The position numbers were made by a program, and so were the translations under genes. A model generated the notes under the pieces. That model was not told where the DNA came from, did no database searches, and worked only from the letters and a program-made list of their open reading frames with translations. A stretch of DNA of 64,000 nt from JAOAPY01 sp041492185 (GTDB lineage Bacteria; Acidobacteriota; Blastocatellia; Pyrinomonadales; Pyrinomonadaceae): assembly GCA_041492185.1 (NCBI GenBank), contig JBGPWL010000002.1, positions 50,237 to 114,236 on the forward strand, in the 5' to 3' direction. Numbering within the stretch: the first letter of the stretch is position 1; every line of letters starts with the position of its first letter. Below are positions 7,800-16,858 of this stretch, in pieces.

Positions 7800-9703
7800 A
7801 TCACGCGCCGATCTCCCTGTCGCATCGTCACGCGCTCGCGGTCAAAGTATTCCAGCAACGGAATCGCATACTTGCGCGAGACCCCTGCCAGATTTTTGAA
7901 TGCCGAAACGTCGATGGCCCGCTCCGGCTCGTGGCTTGCCGCGTACTCGTAGAGTTGCTCCTGCAAACGGTCGAGCGATTTTCGCGAAAAGAAAAGATCG
8001 CCCTGAACGCGAACCAGCGCGCCGCTGTCGATCAGCACCTGCAGGATCTTTCGTCCATGCGGCCGTTGGGTACTGGAGACTCCGGCCCGCTCCATTGCCT
8101 CGTCCAGCGAGGGCGCCTCCAGCGCCGCCTGTTCATAAACCTGCGCCAGCCGATCGCGAAGCTGGGCGTCCGCGCCGGAGAGTTCGCGGCGGTGCTCGCG
8201 CGCCCGCACTAGATCTTTTTCTGAAACGAGTTTGCCTTCGCGTTCCAAACGCGCGATTACGGCCCGAAAGATTTCCGCAGCGGCATGCGCAAAGTGCCGT
8301 TCGCGCAGCGTCTCGCGCGCCATTCCGCGCGCGAGTGGTTCGCTCCTGTGATGGGCTTCAATCGCTTCCAGCGCCAGGCGACAAAGTCGTTCGAAATTTT
8401 CACTGGCAATAAAGACTCCGTCGGCCTCTACCACGGCGCCGTGTTCCTTCGCCTCGATCGCGGCTGCCGATATTACGGAATCAGTCCAGCCCGTTCGCGC
8501 CGCAATGTCGGAAACTCTCTGATCTCCAGCAGTCTCGACGTAGATGGCAAATCGCTCCGCTCGATCTGCGTCCATCAATCTCCGCAGTCGTTCGCGCGCC
8601 TGCGCAAATTCTTTTCCCCGATGCTTCGCCGCAAAAGGATCCAGAATTCGTCCGCCCGCGATGGTCAACGACGGTGAATAAGAACGAATGATGAAACGCT
8701 CGTGCGGCAGTGCCACGACCGGCGACTCGAGTCGCAATTGCGCAAAGCCGCTTGCGCCGGGTTCTATCGCGTTAACATCGTCAAGCAGTTGCAGCCTCGC
8801 AAGAGTCTCCGCCGCGCCCAGGTGTACTCGCACGCGCGCACGCGAACGCAAGGCGCGAGGCGCGTTGCGCAATACGTCGATGTGCACGTCAATAATCTGA
8901 ACGGGGCGAAGTCGTTCGACGGGCGCGAGCACCATTCCGCGCGCGATAGATGCGACGTCGATTCCCCCGAGATTGACCGCGGTCCTTTGTCCGGCCACGG
9001 CGCGAGAAACCGCGGCCCCGTGTACCTGCACGCCGCGCGCGCGCACGCGCACAGCTCCTGGCAACAGTTCCAGCTCGTTACCCTCGGCAATCTCCCCGGA
9101 AATCAGCGTGCCTGTCACTACTGCGCCAAAACCTTTCATCGTGAACGCGCGATCGATCGGCAAGCGCGTCACCATCTCAGACGAACGCGCCGGCACTTCA
9201 GCGGCGATTTGCCGCAATGCGTCTCTCAATTCGTCAAGTCCGCTTCCCGTGCGGGCGCTGACGCTCAAAACTGGCGCGCCGTCGAGAAATGATCCGGCCA
9301 CCAGCTCTTCAGCTTCGTCGCGCACGAGTGGCAACAATTCTTCTTCAACCAAATCCGTTTTCGTGATCACGATTAGGCCTTTGCGCACGCCGAGCAGGCG
9401 GCAGATGTCAAAGTGTTCGCGCGTTTGCGGCATCACTCCTTCGTCCGCCGCGATGACGAGCGCTACGACATCGATGCCGTGCGCGCCAGCCAGCATGTTT
9501 TTGACAAAGCGTTCGTGTCCGGGAACATCGACGAAGCCGATGCGCACGTCACCCAGATCGAGATCCGCGAAACCCAGATCGATCGTGATGCCGCGTTTCT
9601 TCTCTTCCGGTAGGCGATCGGGATCTTTGCCCGTCAGCGCGCGCACCAACGCGCTCTTGCCATGATCGATGTGACCTGCTGTGCCAACGATGATTGAATG
9701 CAT
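7766..9703 (-). CDS. selB: Selenocysteine-specific elongation factor SelB
   Basis: A 645-residue translational GTPase that delivers Sec-tRNA(Sec) to the ribosome at UGA codons with a SECIS element. Seen: G1 GHIDHGKS at residues 10-17, RGIT (switch I), DVPGHE (G3), TKTD (G4), then EF-Tu-like domains II and III, and a C-terminal winged-helix region (about 400-640) that binds SECIS RNA in known SelB proteins. The length is normal for the family. The last residues (LARRGDAEMG) are encoded by the inverted repeat at 7711-7799. The matching tRNA gene selC is in the same window at 42973-43071; selA and selD are not seen. The gene implies that this organism makes selenoproteins. Confidence 0.95.
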   Translation of the reverse strand: MHSIIVGTAGHIDHGKSALVRALTGKDPDRLPEEKKRGITIDLGFADLDLGDVRIGFVDVPGHERFVKNMLAGAHGIDVVALVIAADEGVMPQTREHFDICRLLGVRKGLIVITKTDLVEEELLPLVRDEAEELVAGSFLDGAPVLSVSARTGSGLDELRDALRQIAAEVPARSSEMVTRLPIDRAFTMKGFGAVVTGTLISGEIAEGNELELLPGAVRVRARGVQVHGAAVSRAVAGQRTAVNLGGIDVASIARGMVLAPVERLRPVQIIDVHIDVLRNAPRALRSRARVRVHLGAAETLARLQLLDDVNAIEPGASGFAQLRLESPVVALPHERFIIRSYSPSLTIAGGRILDPFAAKHRGKEFAQARERLRRLMDADRAERFAIYVETAGDQRVSDIAARTGWTDSVISAAAIEAKEHGAVVEADGVFIASENFERLCRLALEAIEAHHRSEPLARGMARETLRERHFAHAAAEIFRAVIARLEREGKLVSEKDLVRAREHRRELSGADAQLRDRLAQVYEQAALEAPSLDEAMERAGVSSTQRPHGRKILQVLIDSGALVRVQGDLFFSRKSLDRLQEQLYEYAASHEPERAIDVSAFKNLAGVSRKYAIPLLEYFDRERVTMRQGDRRVILARRGDAEMG

Positions 9704-9816
9704 GATCGTTGGTCAATCGTAAATCGAGAATCGTAAAATGGGAAACGCTGGAATTACCTTTAGCCGAGAGTGGTTTACGACCGAGCTATGTTAGTATTTG
9801 TTTGTGAGGGGTAATT

Positions 9817-10365
9817 ATGAGCACAAAGGTTGAAGCAACGATTGAAGACCTCTACAGGGTGCCGGACAACGGCAAGGCTGAAATTGTGAATGGAGAGATT
9901 GTCCTCATGCCCCCAACTGGAGACATACCATCGCGCGCCGGATCTTCTATTCTCATCAGCCTGCGGCTGTATGAAGGCAAAACTCCTGGTCGGGCTTATC
10001 CCGACAATGTGGGCTTCCGAGTGCGCCTGCCGAATCGCGGCTCGTTCAGTCCGGACGCGGCTTGGCATATTGGTCCGCCGACTGGAATGAAGTTTCTCGA
10101 GGGCGCGCCTGTTTTCGCGGTGGAGGTTAGAAGTGAGCACGATTACGGACCCAGCGCGGAACGCTCGATGGCTGCGAAGCGCGCGGATTATTTTACTGCC
10201 GGAACGCTCGTGGTTTGGGACGTCGATCTCCTAAGCCCTGACGTCGTCAAGTCTTACAGTGCTAACAGCCCCGAAACACCGAACACATTCCGCCGTGGCG
10301 AAATCGCGAATGCCGAACCCGCTGTCCCCGGCTGGAGACTACCCGTAGAAGAATTGTTCGCATAA
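9817..10365 (+). CDS. Uma2 family (DUF820) PD-(D/E)XK-type nuclease
   Basis: A 182-residue protein with the Uma2 signature: IVNGEIVLMPPTG near residues 26-38, PNRGSFSPDAAW near 70-81, FAVEVRSEHD near 99-108, KRADYFTAGTLVVWDVD near 124-140. The aspartate and the ExR/EVRS motif fit the restriction-endonuclease fold. The family is abundant in Cyanobacteria, Chloroflexi and Acidobacteriota, often in many copies and without a known role. It stands alone, divergent from selB. Confidence 0.85.
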   Translation: MSTKVEATIEDLYRVPDNGKAEIVNGEIVLMPPTGDIPSRAGSSILISLRLYEGKTPGRAYPDNVGFRVRLPNRGSFSPDAAWHIGPPTGMKFLEGAPVFAVEVRSEHDYGPSAERSMAAKRADYFTAGTLVVWDVDLLSPDVVKSYSANSPETPNTFRRGEIANAEPAVPGWRLPVEELFA

Positions 10366-10400
10366 GCAAAGATCCAGATCCAAAAGTCAGGAATCGGCAC

Positions 10401-12629
10401 CTACTTCACTATTTCAAAATCGATCCACTGCGTCGCAATCCGATGCTTCTCGTCTGCCAGCAGATCCGTAACGACAACTTGCAAAACATACTCGCCGAGA
10501 GCCATGTCGGCGCCTAATTGGATCGCGCCGTTGGCCGCGAGGCGCTTCAAGTCAGGAGCATTATTCAGAACGAACGGTTGTTGTTTCCCCGTGAAGACGT
10601 TCTGTCCACCGCGAAAGAGCCGCACCTGGACCTGCAGTTGCGGTTGGGCGGTACTTTTATCGACGCGCGCGTTATAGATTACGACCCCGTATTGCATTAT
10701 CTGGCCGCGGTTGAACTGCCGCACGGCGGCGTTGTTCGTTGCGCTCATCGTCTCGTCGCGTCCGGTGTTCTGACCGGCAGGCGCCTGGCTTCCCGCGCTC
10801 GATGCATTTTCAGACTGTTGCTTTTTCAACGCCGCGGGTTCTACTGCCGTGAGGATGACGCCTGAAACAGTGAGCCGGTTCTTCTTAATGTCCGGAACGT
10901 CGACAAACTGACTGGCCGAACCGATGCGTTCCGACGCCTGGTCTCGCACCGCGATGCGGAGTTGGTAAGCGCCTGCCTTCTTGATCGGAACCGTCACAAA
11001 GTAGACAAGCCCTTCCTTCAGAACCTGCTTGTAGCGGTCGGCGCGCACGGTGAGCGTGGCCTGGCCGGTGATCTGCTCAATCGGAGTGCCATTGTCGCCA
11101 AACGTAATCGCGAGAAAATCTATCTTCGCCTTGTGCGATCCGTCTGACTCGTCAGTGAACGTGAGATCGCCGGCGTTAATGTGCAGCAGCGAACGCATGA
11201 ATGAACCGAGCTTGAGGTCGTTTGCAAAGAGCGAAGTCAGACGCAGGTGCACGCCCGCGGACCCGAACGGCGAGATCAGGGCGTCTATCATCCGTCGCTG
11301 CGGTGTACGCGCAGCGAGATTCACCTCTTCATCAGAGACTCCAAAAAAGCCGTTGCGCATGCGCACGTTATACTTGCCCGTTCGCGTCACTTTTAGTTTG
11401 AGATGATGAAACGTGCGACGCCCCGTCTTTGGATCAAAAGTGGATTCGTCGGGCCGATAGCCAATCAGGTAATAGCTCTTTTGATCTTCCAGTATGCGCT
11501 TGATGCCACCGCTCAGATCGTTGGTGTTGCGAATGGCTATGCCGCCCGTCTCTCTGGCCAGATAGTCAAGACCCGCTTGCGAATCGAAGGCGGTGGTGCG
11601 ACGACTCGACAGTTGTTGCTCGACCTGTTCGGGTGTCATGCCACCAGTATTGTCGGCGGCGGTCAATCCCATCGTCTGCAACCCGGTCGCGTTCATCGTG
11701 TAGATCACAACGGACGCGCGACTGGCCTGATCGATTAAACGCTGCAAGGCAAGCAAGGCCCGGTAGCTGCGCGAGGGATCGTCGCGGTTGTAGATCCTGA
11801 AGCCATCCGAGATCAGAAGAATCGACTTGCGCCCCGGCAATTCGCGCAGACCCTTGACGACGTAATTAATTGCCCCCAGCGTGCCGACGGCAAATACATC
11901 CTCGCGAAACTGATTGAGGTCTTCGTTCGCCGCATCCATCTCGGGACCGCCACGGCCGGGCGTCGGCGGTTCCATCGCCGCGAAGGCGCCGATGTTGCCG
12001 CGGCCCGAGGCGTACCATCGTACGCGCTCGATCGCGGCATAGAGCATTCGTTTGTCCGAAGTGAACTGTTGCAGCGCGCCGATGCCGCCGCCAGTGCGAA
12101 TGATCGCGACCAGATCACCCGGCTGCATCTGTTCATCGACAAACTTTTTTAAGGCCTGCCGCACGAAGTGAGTGCTTTCAAAGGATAATCCCAGATCGTC
12201 GACGACGATCGCGATGGTACGACGAATCTCCTCAGGCTTTAGCGTGACTGGCGGAGCGGGCGGCGCGTTTTTATCTACGGCCGGTGCGGGTTTGCGCGCT
12301 GGAGACGCGGGGGCAGAGTCAACGACGATATAGGAAAAGTGCGTGATCTTTTGTTTCCGGTTGTCTTCGGAGATTTCGACGTCTTCGGGACGCAGATCCG
12401 TCACCAGCTTTCCGTTCTTGTCGGTGATCACCGCATCAACCTGAACAAGATTGGTATTGATGCGCACGACGTCTTCGTCGCCGGCGGGTGCTGGTTTCCC
12501 CGGTGTCGCAGCGGGTTGTTGCGGCGTTGCTGTCGGCTTTGGTGACGGCGAGGCGCTGGGCTGTTGCGCGCGAATCGAGAAGGAGAATTGCAAGACGAGC
12601 AACAGCGCCAGTAACAATTGTTTTTTCAT
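10401..12629 (-). CDS. Exported VWA domain protein, Acidobacteria-type VWFA-related family
   Basis: A 742-residue protein: signal peptide (MKKQLLLALLLVLQFSFS, cleavage near AQQ), a Pro/Ser/Thr-rich linker (residues 22-50), a segment VVRINTNLVQVDAVITD at 54-70, then a von Willebrand A domain starting near 137 with VVDDLGLS (142-149) at the metal-site position. The NLVQVDAVITDKNGKLVTDL entry followed by a VWA domain is typical of the VWFA-related proteins found widely in Acidobacteriota. The C-terminal third is beta-rich and not recognised. Such proteins are presumed to mediate protein contacts in the periplasm or at the surface. It lies 17 bases downstream of bshA on the same strand, so co-transcription is possible. 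Confidence 0.85.
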   Translation of the reverse strand: MKKQLLLALLLVLQFSFSIRAQQPSASPSPKPTATPQQPAATPGKPAPAGDEDVVRINTNLVQVDAVITDKNGKLVTDLRPEDVEISEDNRKQKITHFSYIVVDSAPASPARKPAPAVDKNAPPAPPVTLKPEEIRRTIAIVVDDLGLSFESTHFVRQALKKFVDEQMQPGDLVAIIRTGGGIGALQQFTSDKRMLYAAIERVRWYASGRGNIGAFAAMEPPTPGRGGPEMDAANEDLNQFREDVFAVGTLGAINYVVKGLRELPGRKSILLISDGFRIYNRDDPSRSYRALLALQRLIDQASRASVVIYTMNATGLQTMGLTAADNTGGMTPEQVEQQLSSRRTTAFDSQAGLDYLARETGGIAIRNTNDLSGGIKRILEDQKSYYLIGYRPDESTFDPKTGRRTFHHLKLKVTRTGKYNVRMRNGFFGVSDEEVNLAARTPQRRMIDALISPFGSAGVHLRLTSLFANDLKLGSFMRSLLHINAGDLTFTDESDGSHKAKIDFLAITFGDNGTPIEQITGQATLTVRADRYKQVLKEGLVYFVTVPIKKAGAYQLRIAVRDQASERIGSASQFVDVPDIKKNRLTVSGVILTAVEPAALKKQQSENASSAGSQAPAGQNTGRDETMSATNNAAVRQFNRGQIMQYGVVIYNARVDKSTAQPQLQVQVRLFRGGQNVFTGKQQPFVLNNAPDLKRLAANGAIQLGADMALGEYVLQVVVTDLLADEKHRIATQWIDFEIVK

Positions 12630-12646
12630 TTCAAAATCTCCGATTG

Positions 12647-13786
12647 CTACGACCGCTCCCTATCCTTGGCGAGGACACGCTCGTAGAACTCGATGTATTG
12701 AGGAATCACCAGGTCAGTTCGGTAACGCGAGATTGCCGATTCACGTGCGCGCCGACCCATGTCGCCGCGAAACTGTTCGTCCGCCAATAGACGCGCGGCG
12801 TCGTCAGCCATCTTTTCGACGTCTCCGACGGCGCTCAGGAATCCCGTCTCGCCGTCGTCAACAACTTCAGGAACACCACCGACGCGTGAAGCAACCACCG
12901 GCACCTCGCAAGCCATTGCCTCCAGCGCTGCCAAGCCAAACGATTCCTGTTCCGACGGCAATAGTAAGACGTCTGAAGCGGACAAGTAGTCAACAATCTT
13001 CGGCTGCTTACCGACAAAGACGCAGGCGTCGGCGACGCCCAAACAACGCGCGCGATGCTCGCAATTTACGCGCTCGCTGCCGTCGCCAACCATCACGAGC
13101 CGTGCCTTGATATTCTTTTTCAACACGCGCGCAAGTATCTCGACGCAGTCGACTGGCCGCTTCACGGGACGAAAGTTGGAAACGTGTACCAGTAACGGCT
13201 CGTTCTCCGGCGCCAGCGTGCGGCGCAACGACTCGACCGGATGTCTTTGATATTCCGTCGGGCAAACGAAGTTCGGGATAACCGTGATGTCGTCAAACTG
13301 AAAACTTTCTTTTGTCGCAGCTTTCAAGTAATGCGAGATCGCCGTGACGCCGTCTGATTGCACAATGCCGTAGCGCGTGATCGGCAGATACGATCGATCC
13401 GCGCCCACCAGCGTGATGTCCGTGCCGTGCAGCGTTGTGATCACGGGCAAGCGGCGATGCGGCTTGAGTGACTCGCGCGCCAGGATCGCGCTGATCGAAT
13501 GCGGAATCGCGTAATGCACGTGCAGCAGATCGAGATTCTCCTGCTCCGCCACCGTCGACATCTTTGTCGCCAACGCCAGCGTGTAAGGTTGATGCTCGAA
13601 CAACGGATACGACATCATCTCGACTTCGTGAAAGCGCACGCGCTCGCTCAGTTCGGTCAGACGCGTGGGCAAAGCCGAAGCGATGAAGTGGACCGTGTGG
13701 CCGCGCGCCGCCAACTCCTTTCCCAACTCAGAGCCGACAATCCCGCTGCCGCCGTAGGTTGGATAGACTGTGATGCCGATGTTCAT
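12647..13786 (-). CDS. bshA: N-acetyl-alpha-D-glucosaminyl L-malate synthase (bacillithiol step 1)
   Basis: A 379-residue GT4-family glycosyltransferase that joins L-malate and UDP-GlcNAc in bacillithiol synthesis. The N-terminus MNIGITVYPTYGGSGIVGSE is the BshA hallmark, followed by HVHYAIPHS, TLHGTDITLVG and IPNFVC. The C-terminal GT-B half has PSEQESFGLAALEAM. These distinguish it from generic GT4 enzymes. The start at ATG 13786 matches the family. The second pathway gene, bshB, is at 25581-26327; bshC was not seen. The gene reads into the VWA protein gene downstream. Confidence 0.93.
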   Translation of the reverse strand: MNIGITVYPTYGGSGIVGSELGKELAARGHTVHFIASALPTRLTELSERVRFHEVEMMSYPLFEHQPYTLALATKMSTVAEQENLDLLHVHYAIPHSISAILARESLKPHRRLPVITTLHGTDITLVGADRSYLPITRYGIVQSDGVTAISHYLKAATKESFQFDDITVIPNFVCPTEYQRHPVESLRRTLAPENEPLLVHVSNFRPVKRPVDCVEILARVLKKNIKARLVMVGDGSERVNCEHRARCLGVADACVFVGKQPKIVDYLSASDVLLLPSEQESFGLAALEAMACEVPVVASRVGGVPEVVDDGETGFLSAVGDVEKMADDAARLLADEQFRGDMGRRARESAISRYRTDLVIPQYIEFYERVLAKDRERS

Positions 13787-13792
13787 TGAGAA

Positions 13793-13920
13793 GTAGTCAG
13801 TGGTCAGTAGTCAGTTGACAGTAGCAAGCGGTTAATTGTTTTTTGTTATCGTGCATGTTGAAGAGCATCGCTTGCAGGTGAAGTATAAACTGACCGCTGA
13901 CAACTGACCACTGACAACTA
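13793..13920. repeat. Inverted repeat built from GTCAGTG / GTCAGTA words
   Basis: Left arm AGTAGTCAGTGGTCAGTAG with TCAGTTGACAGT; right arm AACTGACCGCTGACAACTG and ACCACTGACAACT. About 60 bases separate the arms. It lies directly upstream of bshA, and any bshA promoter would have to lie in or beyond it. It has the same plan as the other word-type elements. Confidence 0.7.
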
Positions 13921-13934
13921 TCCAACAACGAGGA

Positions 13935-13965
13935 GAGGCAGGCGACCCTCGCAATCGCCTGCCTC
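13935..13965. repeat. Perfect 11-bp hairpin
   Basis: GAGGCAGGCGA (13935-13945) and TCGCCTGCCTC (13955-13965) are perfect inverse arms around a nine-base loop. No T-tract follows on either strand, so I do not call it a terminator. It lies in the long gap between bshA and the DUF4440-type gene, which transcribe in the same direction. Confidence 0.55.
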
Positions 13966-14125
13966 AGTCTCAGCTTGTCTCACCATTCAAGATGGGGGGC
14001 AAGTGAGGCCGTGCAGTATATTCTCGTGCTCCTGTTCTGGCAACGTTTTTGGGCGTTCGCGTTTGTCTTAATTTGAAGCAATAGCCTGCGGAGTCTGTGG
14101 GTGAAACGGGGCAGTAGCCCGACCG

Positions 14126-14245
14126 TCAGGGAGGGCGCGGCTTTCACGCTGAAAGCGTGAAATAAAATAGCCAGGGTAAAGCGCGCAGCGCGCCACCCCT
14201 GGATCAGTTGGCAAGAATGATTCCTCGCCCTGAAAGGGCGAAACA
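14126..14245. repeat. Mini-hairpin array with GAA loops
   Basis: CACGCT-gaa-AGCGTG (14145-14159) and CGCCCT-gaa-AGGGCG (14226-14240) are six-bp hairpins with the same GAA loop, each followed by AAATAA or AAACAG. GCGCGCAGCGCGC lies between them. The frame 13980-14366 on the minus strand runs across this and has no plausible protein features. The stretch 13966-14417 holds no gene I can support. Confidence 0.55.
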
Positions 14246-14417
14246 GATTTTCTTGTTCAACCCAACTCAACTTGAGTGGTCGCATCCCTTCGCTACCGCT
14301 CGGGGTTCTGTAACGGTCAGCCGTCCGCTTCACGGACTGCATGTTCGTATTCACATCTGATCCCACCGATGAGGAGGTCGCGTCAAAACCAGAGTGAGTA
14401 ACACCGAATTAATTAGC

Positions 14418-14516
14418 TTAACCGCAAAGGTCGCAAAGTCTTTCGCAAAGGTGGCGGAGGAAGAGCCTTCCTGGCGATCCTTTGCGAATTTCTTCGCGCC
14501 CTTTGCGTTAAAGTTA
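14418..14516. repeat. Inverted repeat built from CGCAAAG-type words
   Basis: TTAACCGCAAAGG, TCGCAAAG and TCGCAAAGG words on the left face CCTTTGCG, CGCCCTTTGCGTTAA on the right. It lies just downstream of the DUF4440-type gene on the minus strand. The pairing could form a long imperfect stem in RNA. Confidence 0.75.
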
Positions 14517-14548
14517 ACTCTTGATCGTGTCAGGCGTTGGAATGGAAT

Positions 14549-15010
14549 CTACTGCCGTGGAATGGGAGAGAGATGCGCTCCGACCATTTGCCAGCCGCCT
14601 GCGCGTTTGACGAAGACGACGGTGAATCTTAGTTCACCTCGCTCGCTTCGTTCCGGAGTTTTTGGTACGCCGCGCCCGGTGACAATTGCGGTGTCGCCAA
14701 ACACGCGCGCTTTGATGTCCCGGCCGCTGATGTCGAGCCCGTGCGCGTCTGCCTCACTGCCTTCCTCGGGAATAATATCTGTCTTGAAAACAGTACTTCC
14801 CCCCGGCGCTGTACCCTGGAAATCGTCGGCAATGATTCTATTCAGGGCCGCGCGGTCATGCCGCTCATCGGCGTCAAGCCACTCCTGGGTCACCTTCAAG
14901 ACCGCTTGCTCGACGCTATTGTTCTGTTCCGTTGCTTTGGTGGCCGTTTGGGCCAGCGCTGGTGTCGCCGCCGCAATCAACAGAGCCATGAATAAAAGGC
15001 CTTTGGGCAT
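14549..15010 (-). CDS. Exported SnoaL/NTF2-like (DUF4440-type) protein
   Basis: A 153-residue protein with a signal peptide (MPKGLLFMALLIAAATPALAQ) followed by an NTF2-like fold: QAVLKVTQEWLDADERHD near residues 34-51, then a beta-sheet half ending ELRFTVVFVKRAGGWQMVG. The LNRIIADDF and WQMVGAHLS phrases are typical of DUF4440 proteins. They can be enzymes or ligand binders, and the role here is unknown. The following gap 15011-15277 contains repeat-like G-rich sequence but no gene. Confidence 0.78.
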   Translation of the reverse strand: MPKGLLFMALLIAAATPALAQTATKATEQNNSVEQAVLKVTQEWLDADERHDRAALNRIIADDFQGTAPGGSTVFKTDIIPEEGSEADAHGLDISGRDIKARVFGDTAIVTGRGVPKTPERSERGELRFTVVFVKRAGGWQMVGAHLSPIPRQ

Positions 15011-15277
15011 CAGTCCTCCTCACATCCGCGTTTCAAATTTTGTGTTGATGATTAGACACTGCCCGAAAAGAAAGGTTCCAGGAACTTTTACTGAAAAATA
15101 TCAGCGGCAGATTTATGAGGCAGTAGCGCGAATCAAACACATCTGCGTGCGCGAAGAGCTGCGCCCTTCTACCGTTGGGAGAGGGGCTGGGGGTGAGGGC
15201 GCGCAGCGTGCGACAACGCCGGCATCATCATGCCCTACGAAACAATCGAGATGGTCAAACATGAGAAGTAGCAGGGG

Positions 15278-16855
15278 TTACCACAACAATACCTGTGTGC
15301 CTGCGCTCAAGGATAGGCTCGGCAAAGCTGAAACAATGCTCTCGGCGGAGACGTTGCCAAGTTCCCTCGGCTCCATTTTGTAGAGTCCGCCGCCGTAGAC
15401 GCGGCCTTCGCTTGTGAGAGCTTCGGATGTAATTGATTTGAGTGCCCGCCATAAGGATTCGATGAGCTCCGGCTTAGCTTTGATTGCATCTGCCAGCGGC
15501 TTCTTCAGGTAAAGCAGCAAATAAACATTCGCAGCGATCGCCCTTGAGTGGTTGAGGATAAAGCGAAACGTTTCGCCGTTCACCTCGCTCTTGCGGTTGA
15601 TGTAGGTGCAAAGGAACAACGGGGGCTGGCGCTCTTCTTGTGAATACCACGGTGAGCGGTGTTGCGACAGATACTTCTCGTGAATGTCCTCACGCTTGCC
15701 GCTTTCAAAATAGTTCCAGAGCGAAGGGTACTTAGCCTCCACTTCCGCTTCCGGCAGTTTGCATGACAACAAATATTGCCTTCGTTCTACCAATGGATCG
15801 CCGTGGTGATCCGCCAATACTTCGTCAGAAGACAGATATCTGGGACTCGGCAATATCGGGATCAGGAATTTCTTCGGGAGTTGCAGTTCGGCGATTCTAT
15901 CCGGCGTCAAAATGAAGAACTTGTTTGCGCCGGTCGCGATGCCTCTTTTGATTGTGAATAAATCCGAAAGCTTAATCTCATATTGAGCCTGCTCCCGGTA
16001 ACTGGCGTTCTTCGGAAACTGCGTCCACTTTGCTGCTTGACGCAGAACATGCGAAGAAACATTCATGCAGGTTGACGGATTCAAAAGGCTTCCACCGAAT
16101 GTGAACTCCACGCGATGATCCGAAGGTGGCGCTGTCTTCTTGAACCATACGACTGCCGACGATACCAGTGCATCGTCGAACTGAACATCGGCGGGGTCAA
16201 AGCGGTGAATGCGAAGGAGTGTGACCTGATTGAGCAAGTATTCTTTGATCGCACGTCCGTAGTTCACGTCCATAAACTCGCTGGGGATTAGCCAGGCTGC
16301 CAACCCGTCTTCAGCCAACCACGAATGCGCGATGCAGATGAAGTAGCAATACAATCCTGACAATCCACTGAGGCTAGCTCCGGCAGATTGCCGCGCCAAT
16401 ACTCTCAATCGATTTTTATCGTCATTCGCCAGGTGATGATGGCGGACGTAGGGCGGATTGCAAATCAGCAGATTGGCTCGTTGATTTTCCGAGGACGGAG
16501 CGGTCTGGTTCGTAAAGTCTGCATTTTCCAGTTGCAAGAGGTCTTCATTCCAAAGCTCAGCCGCGCTCGCTGCAACGTGTTTGTCGATTTCGTATCCGGC
16601 CGCGGTCGCGATTCGCGCACGCGGAAAGACTTTCCTGAGAGCGGAATAGAACGATCCAGTTCCGAATGCCGGATCGAGAAATCGAATGCGAAGGTTTGAC
16701 GGAAGAATCTTCCGGGCGTATTCAAGAACCTCCGTCGCTAAAGCGCCTGGAGTTGCAAACTGGCCTAGCTTATTCCGCTCCGCCTGTGTCTTAGAGGAGT
16801 CGAGGTGCTTCTGCACCGCCAACCGTGACGATTCGATGACTTCGATGTGCTGCAT
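15278..16855 (-). CDS. XamI-like type II N6-adenine DNA methyltransferase
   Basis: A 525-residue gamma-type adenine methyltransferase. Motif order: GQFATP at residues 31-36 (motif X), FLDPAFGTGSFYSAL at 59-73 (motif I, SAM pocket), NPPYVRHHH at 133-141 (catalytic motif IV). The C-terminal half should hold the target recognition domain. The gene follows the XamI-type nuclease gene with a three-base gap on the same strand, so they form one operon. XamI recognises GTCGAC; the specificity here is inferred from the nuclease similarity. Because the nuclease gene carries a nonsense codon, this enzyme may now act as an orphan methylase. Confidence 0.9.
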   Translation of the reverse strand: MQHIEVIESSRLAVQKHLDSSKTQAERNKLGQFATPGALATEVLEYARKILPSNLRIRFLDPAFGTGSFYSALRKVFPRARIATAAGYEIDKHVAASAAELWNEDLLQLENADFTNQTAPSSENQRANLLICNPPYVRHHHLANDDKNRLRVLARQSAGASLSGLSGLYCYFICIAHSWLAEDGLAAWLIPSEFMDVNYGRAIKEYLLNQVTLLRIHRFDPADVQFDDALVSSAVVWFKKTAPPSDHRVEFTFGGSLLNPSTCMNVSSHVLRQAAKWTQFPKNASYREQAQYEIKLSDLFTIKRGIATGANKFFILTPDRIAELQLPKKFLIPILPSPRYLSSDEVLADHHGDPLVERRQYLLSCKLPEAEVEAKYPSLWNYFESGKREDIHEKYLSQHRSPWYSQEERQPPLFLCTYINRKSEVNGETFRFILNHSRAIAANVYLLLYLKKPLADAIKAKPELIESLWRALKSITSEALTSEGRVYGGGLYKMEPRELGNVSAESIVSALPSLSLSAGTQVLLW

Positions 16856-16858
16856 TTC

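Noticed and set aside
7652..9665. Several long frames antisense to selB
   Set aside because: They mirror the G+C-rich codons of selB and have no motifs; selB itself is certain.
13980..14366. A 128-codon frame on the minus strand
   Set aside because: It runs through the mini-hairpin repeats, and its product is biased to residues forced by them. No start signal or homologue supports it.
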